The notes under the pieces: model-generated
What the model was told of the DNA's origin: nothing
The model's input: only the letters and a program-made list of their open reading frames with translations
The model's database searches: none
Origin: Pseudoduganella guangdongensis
GTDB taxonomy: Bacteria; Pseudomonadota; Gammaproteobacteria; Burkholderiales; Burkholderiaceae_D
Direction of reading: 5' to 3'
Length of the DNA stretch: 64,000 nucleotides
Assembly: GCF_009857475.1 (NCBI RefSeq)
Contig: NZ_WWCJ01000011.1
Span: 1 to 64,000, forward strand
Part shown: positions 55,893 to 64,000 of the stretch, piece after piece
Position numbering within the stretch: position 1 is the first letter of the stretch
Layout of the letters: every line of letters begins with the position of its first letter
Position numbers and translations under genes: made by a program

Positions 55893-58295
55893 TCAGATAG
55901 GGGCTCCGGGCGGGATTGTTGGCAGGGCGCGCAGCTTGACGCTGCGCGGGTCGGCCAGGTAGCGCAGAACGTGGTCGGCGGCCTGGGCGCGGCTGGCGGC
56001 TGTGGTGCCTTTGCCGGGGTTGGCTTTCAGCCAGCCGGCCAGGGAGCGCAATTGCTGGCGCAGGTCGGCGTCGACGTTGGTGTGGAGCTTGCCGCCGTCT
56101 ACTACTTGCAGCAGTGCGTCAAGCACGACCCAGTTGGCGGCAAGTTGCACGGCTTCGCCGCCGCCGAGCTTGCCCGGGACGGAATTGCGCTTCCAGGTGC
56201 TGGCCAGTGCGGCATCGATGATTTCGCCGGTGCCAGGCATGGCGGCGTCGCGCGCGTGTTGCCAGTACAGGCGGTTCAGGCGGCTGGCGTCGAACAGGAA
56301 GCCTGCGGTCTGGGCGGCGCCGGTTTCGGCGGCCGAGAGCGCGTCGAAGACGGCGCTCATGCGGGTGCCGAAGTACTCCTTGTTGCGGTCGAAACCTGCT
56401 GCGGGCGGGGAGAGCTGGTCAAGCAGGCCTGCAGGCAGCGCCAGGTATTCGGCGCGCAGGGTTTCGGCCAGGCGCGCGATGGCGGCGCGCTGGGTGGCGG
56501 CGGGCGTGGTTTTGACGCCCGCTGCGGCGCGGCCAGCGCGGATGTCGGCGCTGGTGGCGGATTCGTACTCGCCGCCTGCCAGCAGGCGCGCCACGGCTTC
56601 ACCCTGGTAGCGCTGCAGCAGGTAGACCGGCACCAGGCGCGCTTCCAGTTCGCCTACCTGGCGCTCGTCTGGCAGCACGTCGAAGGAGAAGTTGTCCAGC
56701 GCGCGGCGGCGGATGGCGCCTAATTGATCCCACGTCTTCAGCGCGTCGGGGCCGAAGTCCCACAGCAAGCCGTTCGGGTGCGCGGCGCCCTGGGCGCGCG
56801 CGTCGTTATCGGAAACGTATTGCAGGCCGGCGGCGCGGGCATCGCTGCGCAGCTTGGCCAGGGCATTTGCTTCCGCCTCGCCGCTGCCGAAATCACCGTA
56901 GACATACTTCACCAGGTACTCGTCCCAGGCGCCAACGCCAACACCGTAGGCGTCCTGCAGGTCGATGCCGCCGTCGGCGCCGAGCTTGAGCACCGGATGC
57001 GGGTAGTCCATGACGGAGCCGTTGCCGTGGCGGCTGGCGGCAAAGTTGTGCGCAAAGCCGAGCGTGTGGCCGACTTCATGCGCGGAAAGCTGGCGCAGGC
57101 GCGCCAGGGCCATTTGCTCGGCGAGCTTGCGGCGTTCGACGGCGGCGGTTTTGCCGTAGGGCGCCAGCAGCGCTTCGGCGATCAGGATATCCTGCCGCAC
57201 GCGCTGCGATCCCAGCGTGACGGCGCCCCGGATGATCTGGCCGGTGCGCGGATCGGTGATCGCGTTCCCGTAAGACCAGCCGCGCGTGGCGCGGTGCACC
57301 CAGGTGATCACGTTGTAGCGCACATCGGCCGGGTCGGCGCCTTCCGGCATCAACTCGACACGGAAGCCGTCCTTGTAGCCCGCCTTCTCGAACGCGGCGC
57401 TCCACCAGCGCGCGCCTTCCAGCAAGGCCGAGCGCACCGGCTCGGGCGCGCCACGGTCAAGGTAGTACACGATTGGCTTGCCGCCCTTTTCCAGGCGATG
57501 CCGGATCTGCCAGCGCACGTCGAGGCTGCTTGCCAGCGGCGTGGCGAAATCGTAGTAGGCGGTGTCGATGCCGCCAGAGAATGGATGGTAACGGCGCGGC
57601 TGGTAGCCGTTGTCCGGCAGCCGCACCATGGAAATATGCTGGCGCATAGAAAGGCTGGCCGGATCGGCCGCCACCTGGCGCACATACTCGCCGCTGCCCG
57701 GACCGGCAAAGGTCAGCAACGCTTCAAGTTCGATATTGTCGGGGAATGCTTTCGCCTCGGCCGGCAGCACCGCGCTGCGCCTTTCGTCGATGCGATAAGC
57801 GCCCTGCTTCGTATCGGCCAGGCGCTGCACCACGCCATGCTGGTCAGCCAGCAGGAAGCTGGAGAAATCCACCAGGTGGCGCGCGCCTTCGCTGGCCAGG
57901 ATATCGCCCGACCACAGCACGGCACCGGCAAAGGATTCTGCCACCGCATTGCGCTCGTCGGCATCGGCGGAACGCGCGACAAAGCGCGTGTTCTCCTGCA
58001 CCAGGAACAGGCGGTTGCCAAACTTCTGGAAGCGCACCACCTTGCCCTCGCCCGCCTGGGCACGATCCAGGCCGACATCGTTCGAGCCCAGCGCATAAGG
58101 TAAAGAGGTGGTGAGCAGGAACGGCTGGCCCAGCTCGCGCACGGAAAGGAGCACGCGCCCCTTGTCCGCGTCGCGCCACAGCTCGATGAAACCGGTCTGC
58201 GGCGCGAGCGAGCGCGTATGGTCAGCGAAGGTTTTTGGCGCCTCTGCTGCCGTGGCCGGCGCAATCAGGGCAGCCCACAGCAGCAGCGCGCGCAC
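55893..58295 (-). CDS. Secreted zinc-dependent metalloprotease (DUF4953/DUF5117 family)
   Basis: An 800-residue exported metallopeptidase. Signal peptide about 1-17 (ending ATAA). DUF5118/DUF5117-type N-terminal region (about 20-230; GFIELWRDADKGRVLLSV), then the metzincin-like catalytic motif H406-E-x2-H410-x2-G-x2-H416 in SAHEVGHTLGFAHNF, preceded by RYNVITWVHRATRGWSYG. The DUF4953 part follows. Relatives are large, poorly studied secreted or periplasmic proteases; the substrate is unknown. ATG at 58295 lies 3 bases after the stop of the prolyl oligopeptidase gene, so the two secreted peptidases are cotranscribed. Confidence 0.92.
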   Translation of the reverse strand: MRALLLWAALIAPATAAEAPKTFADHTRSLAPQTGFIELWRDADKGRVLLSVRELGQPFLLTTSLPYALGSNDVGLDRAQAGEGKVVRFQKFGNRLFLVQENTRFVARSADADERNAVAESFAGAVLWSGDILASEGARHLVDFSSFLLADQHGVVQRLADTKQGAYRIDERRSAVLPAEAKAFPDNIELEALLTFAGPGSGEYVRQVAADPASLSMRQHISMVRLPDNGYQPRRYHPFSGGIDTAYYDFATPLASSLDVRWQIRHRLEKGGKPIVYYLDRGAPEPVRSALLEGARWWSAAFEKAGYKDGFRVELMPEGADPADVRYNVITWVHRATRGWSYGNAITDPRTGQIIRGAVTLGSQRVRQDILIAEALLAPYGKTAAVERRKLAEQMALARLRQLSAHEVGHTLGFAHNFAASRHGNGSVMDYPHPVLKLGADGGIDLQDAYGVGVGAWDEYLVKYVYGDFGSGEAEANALAKLRSDARAAGLQYVSDNDARAQGAAHPNGLLWDFGPDALKTWDQLGAIRRRALDNFSFDVLPDERQVGELEARLVPVYLLQRYQGEAVARLLAGGEYESATSADIRAGRAAAGVKTTPAATQRAAIARLAETLRAEYLALPAGLLDQLSPPAAGFDRNKEYFGTRMSAVFDALSAAETGAAQTAGFLFDASRLNRLYWQHARDAAMPGTGEIIDAALASTWKRNSVPGKLGGGEAVQLAANWVVLDALLQVVDGGKLHTNVDADLRQQLRSLAGWLKANPGKGTTAASRAQAADHVLRYLADPRSVKLRALPTIPPGAPI

Positions 58296-58298
58296 GGC

Positions 58299-60473
<2,175 letters not shown>

Positions 60474-60565
60474 GTGTCGTCCATAGGGATAGTTATGAAT
60501 GCGGCAGCGATCATAACGTGGAATATGACAAATAAGTAACTATCCGGAGCGCCCCGGGCAGTTTT

Positions 60566-62941
60566 TTATTCGGCCAAAGCGGGTGCGCGCCAGTTCTCGA
60601 CCCAGCCCGCCAGCTGGTCGGCCGGCATCGGGCGGCTCATGAAGTACCCCTGCCCCTGGTCGCAGCCCATCTCCGCCAGGATGTTCCAGGCGGCGTCGTC
60701 CTCCACGCCTTCCGCCACCACGCGCAGGCCCATATTGTGGCCAAGGTCGATGGTGGAGCGGACGATCTTGGCGTCGCCCACGTCGTTCGCCATGTTCAGC
60801 ACGAAGGATTTGTCGATCTTCAGTTCGTCGACCGGCAGGCGCTTCAGGTACGCCAGCGAGGAATAGCCGGTGCCGAAATCGTCAATCGACAGGTCGCAGC
60901 CCATGGCGTGCAGGCGCTCCAGCGTTTGCTGGGCGCGCACCGGGTCGTCCATGATGGCGCTTTCGGTGATCTCCAGGCAAAAAGCGCCGGGCGAGACGTG
61001 GTGGCGCATGAAGATCTCGGCGACCTTGACCGGCAAATCCTGGTCCAGCAGGTCGCGCGTGGACAGGTTGACCGACACCTTCAGGTGGATGCCGCGCTGC
61101 GCCAGCGCATGGCACAGCTCCGCCGAGCGTTCCAGCACCCACTGCGTCAGCACGCGGATAAAGCCGGTTTGCTCGGCGAACGGGATGAACTGGTCCGGGA
61201 AGACGTTGCCGCGCACCGGGTGCTGCCAGCGTACCAGCGCCTCCGCGCCCACCACACTCCCGGAGGAGAAGGTGATCTTGGGCTGCACGAACAGGCGCAG
61301 CTCGTTGTTCTCCACCGCGCGGCGCAATTCCGTCAGCAACGACAGGCTTTGCTGGCTACCCTCGTCAATCGACTCCTCATACACCACGGCGCCGTCGTTG
61401 CGCTGCTTGGCGGTATACATGGCCACTTCGGTCTTGCCCAGCAGCTCCTCGCCATCCACGCCATGCTCGGGGTAACCGGCAATGCCGATGCCGGCGCCGA
61501 TGTCGACCATCTGCTGCTCCAGCGAGAGCGGCGTTTCCAGCGCCTGCAGGATTTCCGACGCCACCACCACCGCCTGCCCCAGATCCGAACCTGGCAGCAG
61601 TACCGCGAACTCGTCGCCGCCAAGGCGCGCCAGGTAGGCCTGGTGGCGCCGGTTGGCCAGCAATTGCTGCAGCCGCCCCGCCACCAGTTTCAGCAAGGCG
61701 TCGCCAAAGCTGTGGCCCATCACATCGTTGACATGCTTGAAGCGGTCCAGGTCCATCATCAGCACATAGACCGAGCCGCCGCGCTTCTTGGCGTCGCCCA
61801 GCGAGTCGTTCAGCTTGAGCAGGAACTGGGCACGGTTGGGCAGGTTGGTGAGCGGGTCCCAGTACGCCAGGCGTTTGATTTCCTGTTCGCGCTTGGCGAT
61901 ACCGTCGCGCATGCTGCCGAAGGCGTTGGCCAGCGCGCCGATCTCGTCGGCGCGGGACGACGCGATATCAACCTTGTAATCGCCCTGCTCCAGGCGCCTG
62001 GCCGATTCGGCCAGCTGGCGCAGCGGCTGGGCAATGCGCTTGGCCGTCAGCACGCTGGCCACGGCGCAGATGACAATGCCGGCCACGGTCAGGCCCAGCA
62101 GCCAGTGCTCCAGCCGCTCATATTCGGCGGTGGCTTCGTCTATCGAGCGGCCCAGCATGGCCACGGCCACATGGCCGTCATCTTCCCCGATAGGCGTCAT
62201 GCGCACCGAGTAGCGGTCGCCGTCGATCGCCAGGTCCACCGCGCCGGCCGGCACGCTGCGCATGCTTTGCAGCTGGGGCATGATGGTGCCGACCGACGCC
62301 GGCGGCCAGCTGGACGCCACCGGCAGCCAGTGCCCTCTGGCGTCGCGCGTCAGCAGCAGGGTTTGCAGGGCCGTGGTCTCGCGCATGTCGCGCGCCAGCC
62401 GTTCGTCGAGCGGGAATGCCATCACCACAAAGCCGATCGTCACCGGCGCCTTCACCGGCACCACCACAATCTGGTACGGCATGCGCTCCACCACGGCGAC
62501 GCCGTTGGCGCCGTCGCTCTCCTCCGCCTTGTCCAGCATGGTCACGACCATGTGCTCCAGGCCCGCCGCCTGGGCGTCGCTGGTCGACGCCACCACCTTG
62601 CGCTCGGGGCTCACCAGCATGGTCATCGAGGCCTTGATGCGGCGGCCGTGGTTGGCCAGCGCCGATTCAATGGTGGCGCGGTCGCCTTCATCGGTGTTGC
62701 CGATGGCGGCGAGGAAGCCGGTATCGCGCGCCAGCAGGCGGGCGCCGTTGCGCAGGTTCTGCGCATTCTGATCCATCAGCCGCGCAAACACTTTGCCGCC
62801 ATTCACCAGCTCCGCGGCAATCGCCGTGCGCGCATTGCTGTCGATGCCGCGCTGGATCACGGCCAGCCCCACCAGCTGCACCACGATCAGCAGCACCAGG
62901 AACAGGGTGACGATGCGGCTTTCCAGGCTGCGGAATCGCAT
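60566..62941 (-). CDS. Membrane sensor GGDEF-EAL protein (c-di-GMP turnover)
   Basis: A 791-residue inner-membrane protein. ATG at 62941 is preferred because it begins 4 bases after the upstream stop; ATG at 62968 would overlap that gene. TM1 about 10-30, an extracytoplasmic sensor (about 32-278), TM2 about 281-302, HAMP (about 303-355), GGDEF domain with intact ARLGGDEFAVLLPG (motif 441-445) and EAL domain with intact GAEALVRWQHP (EAL 567-569), LEITESAIM and DDFGTGYSSLAYL. Both active sites look complete, so it could make and break c-di-GMP. The neighbouring cupredoxin gene suggests a copper or redox input, but that is inference. Confidence 0.93.
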   Translation of the reverse strand: MRFRSLESRIVTLFLVLLIVVQLVGLAVIQRGIDSNARTAIAAELVNGGKVFARLMDQNAQNLRNGARLLARDTGFLAAIGNTDEGDRATIESALANHGRRIKASMTMLVSPERKVVASTSDAQAAGLEHMVVTMLDKAEESDGANGVAVVERMPYQIVVVPVKAPVTIGFVVMAFPLDERLARDMRETTALQTLLLTRDARGHWLPVASSWPPASVGTIMPQLQSMRSVPAGAVDLAIDGDRYSVRMTPIGEDDGHVAVAMLGRSIDEATAEYERLEHWLLGLTVAGIVICAVASVLTAKRIAQPLRQLAESARRLEQGDYKVDIASSRADEIGALANAFGSMRDGIAKREQEIKRLAYWDPLTNLPNRAQFLLKLNDSLGDAKKRGGSVYVLMMDLDRFKHVNDVMGHSFGDALLKLVAGRLQQLLANRRHQAYLARLGGDEFAVLLPGSDLGQAVVVASEILQALETPLSLEQQMVDIGAGIGIAGYPEHGVDGEELLGKTEVAMYTAKQRNDGAVVYEESIDEGSQQSLSLLTELRRAVENNELRLFVQPKITFSSGSVVGAEALVRWQHPVRGNVFPDQFIPFAEQTGFIRVLTQWVLERSAELCHALAQRGIHLKVSVNLSTRDLLDQDLPVKVAEIFMRHHVSPGAFCLEITESAIMDDPVRAQQTLERLHAMGCDLSIDDFGTGYSSLAYLKRLPVDELKIDKSFVLNMANDVGDAKIVRSTIDLGHNMGLRVVAEGVEDDAAWNILAEMGCDQGQGYFMSRPMPADQLAGWVENWRAPALAE

Positions 62942-62945
62942 GGCG

Positions 62946-63581
62946 TCAGTTGGCCGGGGCGTCCGCATCGGCGGCGCGCGGTTTCAGGGACATTTTGAAG
63001 TTGGCGCTGGCGCTGCCGTCGGCCAGGCGGGTGGGCTGCTCCAGCGCGTTGCCGCCCACGATATCCGGGTGCCAGGCTTTCAGCACGTACTTGCCAGCCG
63101 GCGCATCCAGCGCAACGCGCCCGGCGGCGTCGGTCTTGCCATAGTACGGCGTATCGACAATGCGCACATAGGCGATCATCTTGTCGTGGATATTGCAGCC
63201 GAGGACGACGGTACCCGGCTTCTCAAAGGTTTGCGGCTCGGCCGTGGTGCCGGTATACAGCTTCTGGTCGAACTTATGCGGCGCCGAGAAGGAATAAATG
63301 TGGTGCCGCACCTTGTCGTTGTTCGGGAAGTAAACCTTGCTGCCGGTCTGGACCACCGACACCAGCGGGATGAACTTCAAGGCCTTCTGGCTGATTTCGC
63401 CGGCCTTGAGCGTTTTCGGCAGTGTCTGGCCGCCGTCGGCTTCCAGGTAGACCACCGCGTCCGCCACCGGTTTGCCGGCGGCGTCCACCACCTGCACGCT
63501 GATTCCGCCCGCAGCCTGCACGGCGCCGGCGCAAAAGAAGGCCGCCATCATGGCGGAACGGGAAAGGAGCTTGCTCTGCAT
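62946..63581 (-). CDS. Exported cupredoxin-like copper protein
   Basis: A 211-residue exported protein with signal peptide (about 1-23, ending AVQA). A carboxypeptidase-like Ig segment (VSVQVVD-type, GKPVADAVVYLEADG) leads into a cupredoxin fold whose type 1 copper ligands are visible: H93 or H94 in KVRHHIYSF, C129 and H132 in VLGCNIHDK, and M135. Annotation pipelines often call such proteins 'methylamine utilization protein', a name that should not be taken as function. The stop lies 4 bases before the start of the GGDEF-EAL sensor gene, so they form one operon. Confidence 0.88.
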   Translation of the reverse strand: MQSKLLSRSAMMAAFFCAGAVQAAGGISVQVVDAAGKPVADAVVYLEADGGQTLPKTLKAGEISQKALKFIPLVSVVQTGSKVYFPNNDKVRHHIYSFSAPHKFDQKLYTGTTAEPQTFEKPGTVVLGCNIHDKMIAYVRIVDTPYYGKTDAAGRVALDAPAGKYVLKAWHPDIVGGNALEQPTRLADGSASANFKMSLKPRAADADAPAN

Positions 63582-63700
63582 CGTTCTTTGGCTGGAAGGT
63601 GGAAGCCTATTGTAGCGCTAAATAACTGTTTCCAGTATTCATCATGTTGTCACAATCCAGGGCCAGAATCCACGCGTTGCCCTAATGCCGCCGGACCACC

Positions 63701-64000
63701 GTGAGCCCCTCTGCCGCCCTCCCCAATAATGTGACCTACCTGCGCGCCGCGCCGGACGAGCTGCTGGGTCAGCACCTGCTGGACATTATCCAGCGGCGCC
63801 AGCTGCACGCCCTGTTCCAGCCCATCGTCCACATGCAAAGCGGGGAGATCATTGCCTACGAGGGACTGGTGCGCGGCCCCTCGGACAGTCCGCTGCATTC
63901 TCCGCTCAACCTGTTCCGGGTGGCGCGCGCCAATCACCTGGCGCGCGAGGTGGAATACCTGTGCCGCCGCATCGTGCTGGAGCGTTTTGCCGAACTCAAG
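63701..64000 (+). CDS. EAL domain protein (3' truncated by window edge)
   Basis: The first 100 residues of a c-di-GMP phosphodiesterase-type protein that runs off the window. GTG at 63701 is the only reasonable start in frame; the next Met is inside the domain. The EAL domain begins almost at once (HALFQPIVHMQSGEIIAYEGL), with the signature in the form EGL rather than EAL, a known variant. No GGDEF domain precedes it; what follows is outside the window. It is divergent from the cupredoxin gene, 119 bases away. Confidence 0.85.
   Translation, partial: MSPSAALPNNVTYLRAAPDELLGQHLLDIIQRRQLHALFQPIVHMQSGEIIAYEGLVRGPSDSPLHSPLNLFRVARANHLAREVEYLCRRIVLERFAELK

Overview
The window is GC-rich, gene-dense chromosomal DNA from a betaproteobacterium, most likely of the family Oxalobacteraceae (Massilia/Duganella/Janthinobacterium group). 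The conserved block tRNA-Leu–tig–clpP–clpX–lon–hupB–tRNA-Val–tRNA-Asp–ppiD, the selO–msrB–yciB–bolA–PpiC run, the hpnCDE genes, a PEP-CTERM protein and the thrC–moeA–moaD unit together support this. This is inference from gene content and order; no database search was possible. No rRNA, insertion sequence, prophage or CRISPR array was seen.

Layout. 1-3.3 kb: secreted proteins, namely the tail of one subtilase-like protein, a complete S8 subtilase with the same kind of Ig-like tail, and a convergent PEP-CTERM surface protein. 3.5-8.7 kb: selO, msrB, yciB, bolA, two tandem periplasmic parvulins and an AlkD-like gene. 8.8-12.8 kb: purL on the minus strand. 13.1-16.3 kb: two tandem response regulator–TPR paralogues. 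16.3-23.9 kb: 5-oxoprolinase-type enzyme, nnr, an ABC ATPase divergent from tesA, and mnmH. 24-33 kb, all minus strand: the trigger factor/ClpXP/Lon/HU/PpiD protein-quality-control block with four tRNAs, a REP-like repeat and well-formed terminators. 33.2-39.9 kb, minus: a radical-SAM RiPP maturase with a likely precursor gene, downstream of an RND efflux pump and its membrane-fusion lipoprotein. 40-43 kb: hpnC-hpnD-hpnE for squalene. 43.2-44.8 kb: a DUF1700/HAAS membrane protein and a DUF2807 surface protein. 44.8-47.4 kb, minus: a PstS-like binding protein, a degenerate GGDEF protein and a BaiN-like flavoprotein. 47.5-54.1 kb, minus: moaD, moeA, thrC, sdaA, tdh and kbl. 54.2-55.9 kb: an XRE-cupin regulator with a likely operator, small genes and a DUF6404-like remnant. 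55.9-60.5 kb, minus: a secreted prolyl oligopeptidase and a secreted zinc metalloprotease. 60.6-64 kb: a cupredoxin with a GGDEF-EAL protein, and the start of another EAL protein.

How the genes fit together. Trigger factor, ClpXP, Lon, HU and PpiD cover folding and degradation of new and damaged proteins. kbl, tdh and sdaA break threonine and serine down to glycine, acetyl-CoA and pyruvate, next to threonine synthesis (thrC), and the divergent XRE-cupin gene is the obvious candidate regulator. moeA and moaD belong to molybdenum cofactor synthesis. HpnCDE convert farnesyl diphosphate to squalene. The least understood piece is the orphan RiPP-like pair at 33.2-35.6 kb: a B12-type radical SAM enzyme 9 bp downstream of a 152-residue protein with a leader-like middle, an Ala/Val-rich stretch and a perfect ribosome binding site. 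It is the best candidate here for an undescribed biosynthetic system.
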